The notes under the pieces were generated by a model, which had not been told where the DNA came from, ran no database searches, and saw nothing but the letters and a program-made list of their open reading frames with translations. From assembly GCF_009296025.1 (NCBI RefSeq), contig NZ_CP045178.1, forward strand, positions 6,634,001 through 6,698,000: DNA of 64,000 nt. The letters run 5' to 3'. Source of the stretch: Streptomyces tsukubensis. GTDB taxonomy: Bacteria; Actinomycetota; Actinomycetes; Streptomycetales; Streptomycetaceae. Both the position numbers and the translations under genes were made by a program. Below, in pieces: positions 17,152 to 25,778 of this stretch (position 1 is its first letter; each line of letters opens with the position of its first letter).

Positions 17152-19718
17152 GCATCACCGGCGGGGAGAAACGGGTGAACGGCGTCGTCGGCGTCGGCGG
17201 TGGCCCTCCGGCGCCCGATCGTCCTGACGATCGGACGGGCGGGGCGCGGCGGGACGGAGAGCCGGTCGCCGCGGACGGCTGGGTGCCACTGTGGGCCGTC
17301 TCCCTCGGGTGGGAGCTGCGGCGCGGACGCCAGGTGATCCTCAACGGGCAGATCAGGGACCGCTGGTGGCACGCCAACCGGGCCAGGCCCTTCCGGCAGG
17401 TGGTCGCCCGATTGCTGGAGGAGAAGGGGACGGAGGTGGTCGGCTGGTGGGACCCGGTCGCCGGGCTCACATTCCCGCTGCCGGGCCACGCGGAAAGCTT
17501 CGACCGCCTTGTCGCCGGACTCCCGAGCGAAGGGGCGCCCGGCGACGGTGGTTCGGCGGGGGGAGCTGAGAGCGCGTCGGGGCTGTCAGGCCCGCCTGGG
17601 CTGCCCGGCTCGTCCGGCCCGCCTGGGCTGCCCGGCTCGTCCGGCCCGCCTGGGCTGCCCGTCCCGTCCGGCCCGCCTGGCTTGTCCGGAGAGTCCGACG
17701 CGGCCGGGGCGGCCGGTGCGGTCGGGGGACCCCGGGGCGGCGCGGGCCACGGTGTGCCGGGTGGTGGCGGCCCCGGCACTCCTCCCGGTGCCAGCCCCGG
17801 CATCGTCCGCGTCCCGCGCGACGGCACGGCCGGCCCGGCCCCCGGCGGTGGCACGGAGCTGCCCGGCCGGTCACCGTCCGACGGGGCACCGGCCTACGGC
17901 ACCTCGGCCGACGGTGCGGCGGAGCTGCCGGGGCAGGGACACGGCGCGGCGGACGGGCCGGGGCGGCGCGGTGCGGCGGACGGGTCGGGGGAGGGACACG
18001 GTGCGTCGGACGGGTCGGGCGAGGGCGAGCCGCGCACCGCACATGCCCGCCGCGGTGACGAGCGGCAGCGCGGCAGGGACCGTCTGCTGTCCCCGCGGGC
18101 ACGGAGACGGCCCCGGAACTTCGACGATGTCGTCGCCACCGTGCGACGCCTCGTCGCCTCTCCCGACGCGGCCACGGCCTTCGTCTTCGAGGACGTCGAC
18201 CACCATCTCCCGCCGGGTCGGCCCGATTCGGACCTGGGCTATCTGCGGCTGCGCGCCGCGATGACCGAGGCGGTCACCCCGCACCGCACCGAAGGGCCCG
18301 CACCGCACGCCCGTAACGTCGTGCTGTGCGCGGTGGGCGACGTCGGACGGCTGCCCGGCTGGTTCCACCTGGAGGACCCGAGGATCGCCACCCTGCACAT
18401 CGGGCCTCCCGACCCCAGCGAGCGACGCCTCTGGCTGAGCTGGCTGCACCCGTACTTCAACGGGGCGCAGGACGCCTCGCGCGCCGACCTCGAAGCCCTG
18501 GTCGGTGCCACCGACGGCATGGCGGGCTGGGAGATCGACTCTCTCGCCCGGACGTCGTGGCTGCGGAACGCGACCCTGCACAAGCCCGACAAGCTGCTTG
18601 AGCTGCACCGGCTCAATGTGAGCGTCGACCCCTGGACCCAGCTGGACAGGGATACCGTCGCCGGCGCGGCCGACGTGCTCGGGGCCCGGGTGGTCGGCCA
18701 GTCCACGGCCGTGAACGCCGTGGCATCGGCACTCCAGGCAGCCTTCGTGGGCGTCGACTTCGGCAACTCGGGGACTGCCAGGCCCAGGGGCGCGTTCTTC
18801 TTCGTCGGCCCCACCGGTGTCGGCAAGACCGAACTGGCCAAGTCGGTCGCCGAGTTGATGTTCGGTGACCAGAGTGCCTACGCCCGGTTCGACATGAGTG
18901 AGTACCAGCAGGAGCACGCGGCGGAGCGCCTCGCGGGCGCGCCCCCCGGCTACATCGGCTACGAACAGGGCGGCGAACTCACCCGCAGGGTGCAGGAACG
19001 GCCCTTCAGCGTGCTGCTCTTCGACGAGATCGAGAAGGCGCACCCCAAGGTGCTGGACAAGTTCCTACAGATCCTGGAGGACGGCCGGCTCACCGACGGG
19101 CGCGGCCAGACCGCGTACTTCTCCCAGTGCCTGATCATCTTCACCTCCAACACGGGCGCGGGCGCCGTGCGGTCCCTGCTGAGCGGCCGCGACGACGAAC
19201 TCACCTACCCGGAACTGGAGTCGCACTTCACCAAGGCCGTGGAGGAGAAGTTCCAGCAGATCGGCAGGCCGGAGATCTACGGACGGCTCAAACCCGGCGT
19301 GGTCGTCTTCGACATGCTGCGCCGCGAACACATCGTCAGGATCGCCGACAGGCTCCTCGGGCAACTCGCCGAGTCGGTGCGCGAGCGGCACCACGTCGAG
19401 CTGATCCACGACACCGACACCCTCCATCCATGGATCACCGAGCGCATGTCGGACCCCGAGCACCAGGCGTACGGCGGACGGCAGATCCGCAACGAACTGG
19501 AACGGGTACGCGAGGCCGTCGTACGCCACCTGCTGAACCACCGGCCGGTACCGGGCAGCCGGATTCGGGTCGGTGTCTCGGCCGATGGGGCGGCGTACGT
19601 CACTCCGTGGGCCGCCGACGACGAGGGTGCGGCGACGGCGGCGGCGCACCCGCCCACACCCGCGCGGAAGGTGGACGAGGCCGCGCCGACCGCGCGGAAG
19701 GAGGGCGGGGCGACATGA
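17148..19718 (+). CDS. ClpB-like AAA+ ATPase with degenerate first module
   Basis: About 856 residues from GTG 17148, which overlaps the previous stop (GTGA). GTG 17175 has a better site (GGGGAG, 6-base spacing), and earlier GTGs at 17133/17139 are possible. N-terminus (WELRRGRQVILNGQIRDRWW through VVGWWDPVAG) looks like the start of an AAA-type module. A disordered Gly/Pro linker of roughly 180 residues with collagen-like GPPGLPGSS repeats follows, then FVFEDVDHH, a Walker-B-like strand without a visible Walker A. The second module is intact and ClpA/B D2-like: Walker A GPTGVGKT at 554-561, MSEYQQEHAAERLAGAPPGYIGYEQGG, Walker B VLLFDEIEKAHP near 625, and FTSNTGAG sensor 1. It probably remodels protein complexes in the operon. 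Not a ClpP partner on motif grounds. Confidence 0.85.
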   Translation: MSITGGEKRVNGVVGVGGGPPAPDRPDDRTGGARRDGEPVAADGWVPLWAVSLGWELRRGRQVILNGQIRDRWWHANRARPFRQVVARLLEEKGTEVVGWWDPVAGLTFPLPGHAESFDRLVAGLPSEGAPGDGGSAGGAESASGLSGPPGLPGSSGPPGLPGSSGPPGLPVPSGPPGLSGESDAAGAAGAVGGPRGGAGHGVPGGGGPGTPPGASPGIVRVPRDGTAGPAPGGGTELPGRSPSDGAPAYGTSADGAAELPGQGHGAADGPGRRGAADGSGEGHGASDGSGEGEPRTAHARRGDERQRGRDRLLSPRARRRPRNFDDVVATVRRLVASPDAATAFVFEDVDHHLPPGRPDSDLGYLRLRAAMTEAVTPHRTEGPAPHARNVVLCAVGDVGRLPGWFHLEDPRIATLHIGPPDPSERRLWLSWLHPYFNGAQDASRADLEALVGATDGMAGWEIDSLARTSWLRNATLHKPDKLLELHRLNVSVDPWTQLDRDTVAGAADVLGARVVGQSTAVNAVASALQAAFVGVDFGNSGTARPRGAFFFVGPTGVGKTELAKSVAELMFGDQSAYARFDMSEYQQEHAAERLAGAPPGYIGYEQGGELTRRVQERPFSVLLFDEIEKAHPKVLDKFLQILEDGRLTDGRGQTAYFSQCLIIFTSNTGAGAVRSLLSGRDDELTYPELESHFTKAVEEKFQQIGRPEIYGRLKPGVVVFDMLRREHIVRIADRLLGQLAESVRERHHVELIHDTDTLHPWITERMSDPEHQAYGGRQIRNELERVREAVVRHLLNHRPVPGSRIRVGVSADGAAYVTPWAADDEGAATAAAHPPTPARKVDEAAPTARKEGGAT
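17589..17669 (+). repeat. Three 27-bp repeats encoding a collagen-like linker
   Basis: The 27-bp unit starting GGCCCGCCTGGGCTGCCC occurs at 17589-17615, 17616-17642 and 17643-17669 (the last with changes), followed by a partial copy. It encodes GPPGLPGSS repeats inside the AAA+ protein linker. Likely a recent slippage expansion, in frame and tolerated in disordered sequence. Confidence 0.85.
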
Positions 19719-21967
19719 TCGGCATCGATCTCGGACACCGTTTCGGACGCGTCGCGCGGGTCGGCGCGGACGGTGAACCAGCAGTTTCCACCGGAGAGTT
19801 CGACGTTACGGACGGCCTCCGTGACCCGAGGCGCGCGCTCGCCGTCCTCTTCGGGGGCGCCCCGGCCGTCGACGGTACGCCGCCCGCGCCCGAACCTGAC
19901 CGTCAGGTGGTTCTCGGCCTGCCCGCGTCGGGCGTACGGGAGGACGAGCTGCGGCGTGCGGCCGAAGGCGCGGGGTTCGAGGTGGTCCGCGTCGTGCCGG
20001 ACGCGGTGGCAGTGGCGCTGCACTACGGTGCGGTCGCCGAGGGCGTGGACCGTACGGTGCTGGTCTGTGATCAGGGGGCGACCACGCTCGACCTGACCGT
20101 CCTCGCCATCACACCCGACCTCACGGTACGGGTCGTCGGGACCACCCGCCATCGGCTCGGCGGCGACGACTGGGACTCGGCGCTCGCCGCGGGCCTCGCC
20201 GGGCGGCTGCCGGAAGGGGCGGACCCACGCCGCACGGCGGAACTCCTGCGGCTGCGGCTCGGCGGTTCGGACAGTGTCACCGAGACCGTCATGGACCAGA
20301 CCGAGGGCCGCTACGAACTGACGCTGCGACGCGCCGACGTCGAGCGGGCAGTGGCCCCGCTGCGCGAGCGGGCCCTCGCCGCCGTGGCGGAACAACTCTC
20401 CACGGCCGAACCGGCGGTGGACACCGTCCTGCTTGCGGGCGGCCTCTGCGCCGCCCCTGGCCGACGGGCCGAGATCGAGGAGCTGCCGGCCGCCCAAGGG
20501 CTCACGGTCCGCTGTCACCTTCCCGAACACGCCGTCGTACGGGGGCTCCTGGCGCTCCGTGACTTCGCCGTGCTGCGTATCGTCGAGGGCCCCGAGCCCA
20601 ATCCTGGGCGGGCGGGCGAACGGTACCGGCTGCCGGATGCGCCCGACGCCGTCACCGGCACCGTCCCCACGCATGTACCGGATCCTGACCGGGACCCGGA
20701 ACCCCGGTCGTGGTACCCGCGGCCGGTGGACCCCGAACCCGAGATACGCGGGGACGCCAGGGGGCCCGAGGGACGGGGCGCGGGGCGCGGCGCGCCCGTT
20801 CCCCCGACCCCGCCGTCGCAGCCGTCACCGTCGTCGCGGTCGGACGCCGGGGGCCCGTCCGCGCCTCGCACCGCCCCCACCGCCCCGGCCGCCCCCACCG
20901 TGTCCGGCTCTCGACCGGCGTCACAGACGGCCCACGCGGCTCACGCGGCTCACGCGGCACCGACACCACACGCACCAGGCACACCACACGCACCACACAC
21001 ACCCCAGTCCACGCCGACTCCCGGCCCCTGTGAACCTCCCGAAGTCACGGAGCCCTCCGAATCCCACGAGCCGCACGAACCTCCCGGGGCCCGCTCCGAG
21101 CCGCCGTCGAACCCGTACGCCTCCCACGCCCCTCGTGACACCCCGGGCGTCGCACCGGTCGACGGGCCCGGCGCCGCACCGGGCGAGCGGGGCGACAAGC
21201 GAGGTGCCGCCCCCACCGCCTCCACGACGACCCCGGCCGAGCCTGCCACCGGCCCGCCGACCCACCTCGCCGTAGCGGTGGGTGAGCTCCAGACCGTACG
21301 CCGGGGCGACCACCTTCTCGTCCTGTGGGCCTGGCCCGACGGCGCCCTCAGCGCCCGCGTCCGCTGGCGGCGAGAGGCGAGCACCACGGGGCAGGGGGAC
21401 AGGGGCGGTCACGTGAACAACGGCCGGGCGCACGACGGCCGGACGAACGGTCGGCAGGTGGGTGACGGCCGGACGGAGGGCGACCTGGTCTGCCGCCGCC
21501 GGGTCTACGAGCACGACGGCGGCCTCGACCTGACCGTCGGCAGGGACGCGGTCATCGTCACCGTCGAGGCCCTGGTCGCGGGGGACGGTATGGACCGCGA
21601 GGGCGCCTCGTCGCTGCTCGTCCCCGCGCAGGCGCCCGTCGTGGAGTACGAACCGAGCGTGCGCCGACGGCTCAAGGGCCGTATGGCGTCGGTCGCCTTC
21701 ACCACGGAGACCGGCTGCGACCTGCCCGCTCTGCGTATCGTCCACAGCCTCGGCCGGTTCCGCCCCACCAGTACGGCAGAGGGCACCGTCCTGCATGAGG
21801 TGCCCGCGCAGAGACTGCCCGCGGGAGCGCCGCTGACCGTGGAGTTCCCACTGCCCGCCACCCGGGGCCCTTCCTGGCTGGTCTGCTTCCCGGCGGACGG
21901 CAACGCCGCCATCGACGCCGCCGTTGAGATCCGACCGACGGCGCTGCACAGACTGCGAGTCACCTGA
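19715..21967 (+). CDS. Hsp70-family ATPase lacking a canonical substrate domain
   Basis: 750 residues from ATG 19715 (ATGA overlap). The N-terminal ~290 residues are an actin-like/Hsp70 nucleotide domain: phosphate-1 MIGIDLGHRFG, connect-1 VVPDAVAVALHYGA, phosphate-2 VLVCDQGATTLDLTVL and adenosine motif TVLLAGGLCAAP. It is shorter than DnaK's ATPase domain (about 380). No DnaK-type substrate-binding domain follows. Instead there is a long Pro/Ala/His disordered segment (about 310-510), then an Fn3-like stretch (TVRRGDHLLVLWAWPDGALSARVRW) and a C-terminal beta domain. It is likely a regulatory or assembly chaperone working with the ClpB-like ATPase just upstream. No J-protein or GrpE is in the window. 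Confidence 0.83.
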   Translation: MIGIDLGHRFGRVARVGADGEPAVSTGEFDVTDGLRDPRRALAVLFGGAPAVDGTPPAPEPDRQVVLGLPASGVREDELRRAAEGAGFEVVRVVPDAVAVALHYGAVAEGVDRTVLVCDQGATTLDLTVLAITPDLTVRVVGTTRHRLGGDDWDSALAAGLAGRLPEGADPRRTAELLRLRLGGSDSVTETVMDQTEGRYELTLRRADVERAVAPLRERALAAVAEQLSTAEPAVDTVLLAGGLCAAPGRRAEIEELPAAQGLTVRCHLPEHAVVRGLLALRDFAVLRIVEGPEPNPGRAGERYRLPDAPDAVTGTVPTHVPDPDRDPEPRSWYPRPVDPEPEIRGDARGPEGRGAGRGAPVPPTPPSQPSPSSRSDAGGPSAPRTAPTAPAAPTVSGSRPASQTAHAAHAAHAAPTPHAPGTPHAPHTPQSTPTPGPCEPPEVTEPSESHEPHEPPGARSEPPSNPYASHAPRDTPGVAPVDGPGAAPGERGDKRGAAPTASTTTPAEPATGPPTHLAVAVGELQTVRRGDHLLVLWAWPDGALSARVRWRREASTTGQGDRGGHVNNGRAHDGRTNGRQVGDGRTEGDLVCRRRVYEHDGGLDLTVGRDAVIVTVEALVAGDGMDREGASSLLVPAQAPVVEYEPSVRRRLKGRMASVAFTTETGCDLPALRIVHSLGRFRPTSTAEGTVLHEVPAQRLPAGAPLTVEFPLPATRGPSWLVCFPADGNAAIDAAVEIRPTALHRLRVT

Positions 21968-23157
21968 TGGCCAAACAACTCACCTGTCCGCACTGCTACG
22001 AGGGCTTCGCCCCGCGTGAGATCCGCTTCCGCTGCAACTGCCGGCTCAGCAAGGAAGGGAAGCGGTGCCCGCGCGTTCGGGACCAGGTGCTCGACGAGCG
22101 CAGGGGCCCGCGCCCCAGCCACGAGCTGGGCCCTGTCTTCACCGACGACGGCCGTAGACCTACGGCGATGTGCCCGGACTGCGGAGGTGAGACCACCTAC
22201 CGGATCTGCCCGGTCTGCCACTCGGACCTGCCCGTCCAGTTCGGCAGGGTGGACGGCCGCCTGATCGCCATGGTCGGCGCGAAGGCGTCGGGCAAGACCA
22301 TCTACATGACGGTGCTGCTGCACGAGATGCGGAACAGGGTCGGCGAGGCGTTCGGCGCCGCCCTGATGGGCCTGGACGACGCGACGATGCGCCGCTACAG
22401 CACCGACTACGAGGACCGCCTCTACCGCGACAACCAGATGTTTCCCGGCACCCAGACCGCCTCCACCAACCTCAACCGGGTGGACCCGCTGGTCTTCCGC
22501 TTCAGCCTGAGCCGGCGCACCCTCCTCGGGGAACGCCCGGTCCACACCGTCCTGTCGTTCTTCGACACCGCGGGCGAGGACTTCAACTCGCGGGAGAGCG
22601 TGGAGCTGAACACCCGCTACCTCGCGGGGGCCGACGGCATCATCCTGCTCCTGGACCCCTTGCAGATGCCGGACGCCCGAGACGGCGCCCTGCCGGGTAC
22701 GCCGATGCCGGGCGCGGAAGGGCTCGACGCGCCCATGAATCTGCTGTCCCGCGTCACCAACCTGCTGCTCGCTCCCCGCAGCGGACGCTCCGCACAGAAG
22801 ATCGACACACCGATCGCGGTGGTCTTCTCGAAGATGGACGCCTTCTGGCACCTGCTGGACAAGAGCAGTCCGCTGCGCGACTACGCGCCGCCGAGCCCCC
22901 GGTTCGACGTGAACGACAGCCGCAACGTGCACGAGGAGGTCCGCAGGCTCCTCAAGGACTGGGACGGCGTTCAGATCGACCAGCTCCTGGAGAACCACTA
23001 CGCGCGCTACCGCTACTTCGGCGTCTCCGCCCTGGGCGGCAACCCCACCCCCGACGCACGGGTCGCGCCCACCGGCATCCAGCCCTACCGGGTGGCCGAC
23101 CCGCTGCTGTGGCTGCTCGCCGGGTTCGGTTCCGTGCCGAAGGCGGGACGCGGATGA
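21967..23157 (+). CDS. Zinc-ribbon TRAFAC-type GTPase (first GTPase of double-GTPase system)
   Basis: 396 residues from ATG 21967, sharing a base with the Hsp70 stop (TGATG). The N-terminus carries zinc-ribbon cysteines (CPHC near residue 8, RFRCNC near 20, CPDC and CPVC near 65-80). The GTPase core follows: G1 GAKASGKT at 104-111, G3 DTAGE near 200, G4 SKMD near 288. Family knowledge: such GTPases are found next to GAP1 proteins and a second GTPase in actinobacterial systems proposed to sense and respond to invaders or stress. The next gene is the GAP1-like protein with an ATGA overlap, which strongly supports that setting. Soluble; no membrane helix. Nucleotide specificity (GTP) is inferred from the G4 motif variant. 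Confidence 0.86.
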   Translation: MAKQLTCPHCYEGFAPREIRFRCNCRLSKEGKRCPRVRDQVLDERRGPRPSHELGPVFTDDGRRPTAMCPDCGGETTYRICPVCHSDLPVQFGRVDGRLIAMVGAKASGKTIYMTVLLHEMRNRVGEAFGAALMGLDDATMRRYSTDYEDRLYRDNQMFPGTQTASTNLNRVDPLVFRFSLSRRTLLGERPVHTVLSFFDTAGEDFNSRESVELNTRYLAGADGIILLLDPLQMPDARDGALPGTPMPGAEGLDAPMNLLSRVTNLLLAPRSGRSAQKIDTPIAVVFSKMDAFWHLLDKSSPLRDYAPPSPRFDVNDSRNVHEEVRRLLKDWDGVQIDQLLENHYARYRYFGVSALGGNPTPDARVAPTGIQPYRVADPLLWLLAGFGSVPKAGRG

Positions 23158-25772
23158 CCGGGGAGCCCTGGCCTCCGCCACCCTCGGAAGCGGGCGGGAC
23201 CTGGCCACCGCCACCGTCAGGCGCGGACGGGATCCTGCCGCCGCCGCCACCGCCACCACCCTCACCGTCAGGCGCGGGCGGCGGGACCTCGCCGCCGCCG
23301 CTTGGCGCAACGGTCGCGCACTTCCAACAGCTCTACTACACCTCCTGCGAGCACGGGCTCAGCGGCTTCTCGGGGTTCCAGTTCAACGCGGTGAGCCCGA
23401 GTGTCAGCGCCGAGACGCGGCACGCGGTGGAGGCGCTCGCCGGATACGAGCCCCCGCGCTCCATGGTGGAGTCGGACACCCCGGAACTGCTGGAGCGCTG
23501 CCCGGTCAACCTCTGCTACCGGCCCTACGACCCGCAGGGCAGGACAGCCACCGCGCTGTCCGTGCGCTACGCGGGCCGGGACTCGGCCCGCCGTTTCGGC
23601 AACTACTTCGCCCACGCCCTGCACAGCGAGGACTTCCCCGCGGCGGGCGGCGGAGTACTGGGCATCGAACTGTGGGACTCACCCGTGTGGGCCCGCGCGG
23701 CCTCCCCGACCACCGAGATCCCGGCGCTCACGGCGGCGCCCCCGCGTGGCCCGCTCGGTGTCGGGGCGGCGCGCGACTTCGTCCGCGACCACCCGCACGC
23801 GGACCGGCTCCCCGAACTGCTCGCCGCCGTGTTCGCGGCGCTCACCGACCACGGCTCGGTGGTGGTGGTCGACGACTCGACCGACCGGATCGCGCACTGG
23901 TTCGCCGCCGTCTCCTACCTGCTGCCGCCCCCGCTCGCCCGCCGACTCTCCTTCGCCACGTACGTCTTCCGGCCCGCCCGCAGCCGGCTGCACCTCATCG
24001 GTACGGTCCCCGAGGCGCAGCTCGACTTCAGTACGGACGAGGAGGCGGCGTACACCGTCTTCGACTTCTGCCGGGGCCGCTTCCCCCATCCCGGGATCGC
24101 CGTGCCCCACCTGGTGCCGCTCCTCACCCGGATCGGCCTCGGCTCAGTGCGGCCCGTCTGGTACTGGACGGCGGACTACACCCGCGGCCTGGAGGAGACA
24201 CCGGACGACTGGCACGCCCCCGTCGCCGCTGCGGCGGCCTCGGGTGGCATCGCTCTCACCGGGCCCGACGTGCGTGCGGTGATCGGTTGGCTGGCGGGCG
24301 CCGACCACCTGGGCCCGCGCAGGGCCACTGTCGCCGCCGACCTGCTGCGCAAGCACCGGGACCTGGACGAGCGGCAGTTGACCGCGCTCAGCACGGCCGC
24401 GAAGGCGGGTGGCGACCTGGCCGTACACCAGGAGATCGAGGGGAAACTGCACGAGTCCCGGATGCGGGCACACATGACGGGCGCGGAGGGAGCCACCGCG
24501 CCCGGCCCAATAGCCGACAGGGACGAGCGGGAGCGGGCCACCCTCCTGTGGGAACACCTGCTGCGGACCGAGGCGACGACGACCCGGCAGCGCGTACGGC
24601 TGTTCCTCTGGGCGCTCGGCGCCCGCCTCGCCCCTTCACGGGAGCTCGTCGCCCGCGAGACACTCGCCCTGGCCCGCGTACTGCTCGGCTCCGCCAGCCC
24701 CGGCCCCGGTCTGCGGCGCGAGGTGGTGGAGCTCGTCGGCGCCCTGCCGCCGATGCGGGAGGCCCTGGCGATGGGGGTACAGGAGGCGCTGGAAGGGCGG
24801 GGAGGACAGGAACAGCTCTTCGCACAGTTCCCCGCGGAACTCCTCGGAGAGCAGGACCTGTGGGGGCGTCCGCTGCTCCTGGAGTACCACTGGCGGGCAC
24901 GGGCGGAACGGGAGCCCGCACGCACGGTCGACATCATGTTCGCGATCCTGGAACTCCGCGGCAGGGGCTCCCCCGACGCGGAACTGCTGCGCGGACTGTG
25001 GCACCCCGCGCGCGCCTGGACCCACGAAGAGGCTGTGCGGATCGCCCGCGAGCTGTCCGGCGCCGGGCACGTGGACGAGGCGGTCGGCGAGTGGCTCGAC
25101 CGCGCGGTCAACCAGCGGATCGACGACGAGAACGGACTGTCGGCCTGCCTGGAACTGTGCGAGGTGCTCTCGGCGCCCGCGCGCTTCGCCTGGCTGCCAC
25201 GGGCCGCGCAGGACCGCGTGCGGACCATCCTCGAACTGGACTCCGCACTGCGCGAGAAGCGCGAAGCGACGGAGCTGGTCAGCGGTTTCAGGATCGCGGG
25301 CGCCGCCCCGTGGTCAGCGCCGCAGGCACTGAAACGGTTCCGTCTGGTGCCTGCCATGCTGGCCCTGCCGGTCGACGTCGGCCGACTCGGCGCCGAGTTC
25401 CCTGAGTTCGGCCACGCCCTCGCGGAGCAGTACCTGCTGGCGGTACGCCGGGTGGTGACGACCGGCGAGCGGTACGACGACCTCCTGCTCGGCCATGTCG
25501 CCGCGGTCTCCGCACTGCCCACACCGGGCCGGCTCCCCGAGGCGCAGCAGGACCTCGTCCACGAGATCAGGGGCCACGCCGCGGACCACTGGCGGACCAC
25601 CGACCTGAACCGGCTGGAGCGAGCGGTACGCCCCCACAACCCCCTGCTCGCCGACTACTACGGACGGCGGGCCGAGGCCCGTCTGAGCGGCACGCAGAAG
25701 CTGGCCCGCAAAGTGCGGCTGCCCCGCCGTCGCGGCAAGGGCGGCCCTCCGGAAGAGCAGAACGGACGGTGA
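23154..25772 (+). CDS. GTPase-associated protein 1 (GAP1)-like protein
   Basis: 872 residues from ATG 23154, chosen for its ATGA overlap with the GTPase stop. After ~60 Pro-rich residues (PPPPS repeats) comes the characteristic start FQQLYYTSCEHGLSGFSGFQ and a long alpha/beta region (NYFAHALHS, FATYVFRPARSRLHLIG, VFDFCRGRFPHP), then helical middle and C-terminal parts to about residue 860. This domain order fits the GAP1-N2/GAP1-M/GAP1-C families, which occur almost only beside TRAFAC GTPases (family knowledge). Here it is sandwiched between two such GTPases, so it probably bridges or regulates them. No catalytic motif is evident and no enzymatic claim can be made. The C-terminus ends in a basic stretch (KVRLPRRRGKGG). 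Confidence 0.85.
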   Translation: MTGEPWPPPPSEAGGTWPPPPSGADGILPPPPPPPPSPSGAGGGTSPPPLGATVAHFQQLYYTSCEHGLSGFSGFQFNAVSPSVSAETRHAVEALAGYEPPRSMVESDTPELLERCPVNLCYRPYDPQGRTATALSVRYAGRDSARRFGNYFAHALHSEDFPAAGGGVLGIELWDSPVWARAASPTTEIPALTAAPPRGPLGVGAARDFVRDHPHADRLPELLAAVFAALTDHGSVVVVDDSTDRIAHWFAAVSYLLPPPLARRLSFATYVFRPARSRLHLIGTVPEAQLDFSTDEEAAYTVFDFCRGRFPHPGIAVPHLVPLLTRIGLGSVRPVWYWTADYTRGLEETPDDWHAPVAAAAASGGIALTGPDVRAVIGWLAGADHLGPRRATVAADLLRKHRDLDERQLTALSTAAKAGGDLAVHQEIEGKLHESRMRAHMTGAEGATAPGPIADRDERERATLLWEHLLRTEATTTRQRVRLFLWALGARLAPSRELVARETLALARVLLGSASPGPGLRREVVELVGALPPMREALAMGVQEALEGRGGQEQLFAQFPAELLGEQDLWGRPLLLEYHWRARAEREPARTVDIMFAILELRGRGSPDAELLRGLWHPARAWTHEEAVRIARELSGAGHVDEAVGEWLDRAVNQRIDDENGLSACLELCEVLSAPARFAWLPRAAQDRVRTILELDSALREKREATELVSGFRIAGAAPWSAPQALKRFRLVPAMLALPVDVGRLGAEFPEFGHALAEQYLLAVRRVVTTGERYDDLLLGHVAAVSALPTPGRLPEAQQDLVHEIRGHAADHWRTTDLNRLERAVRPHNPLLADYYGRRAEARLSGTQKLARKVRLPRRRGKGGPPEEQNGR

Positions 25773-25778
25773 CGACCG

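Noticed and set aside
15676..19718. Type VI secretion locus (ClpB-like ATPase with kinase and phosphatase)
   Set aside because: No TssB/C sheath, Hcp, VgrG or baseplate genes; the GTPase/GAP1 context explains the set better.
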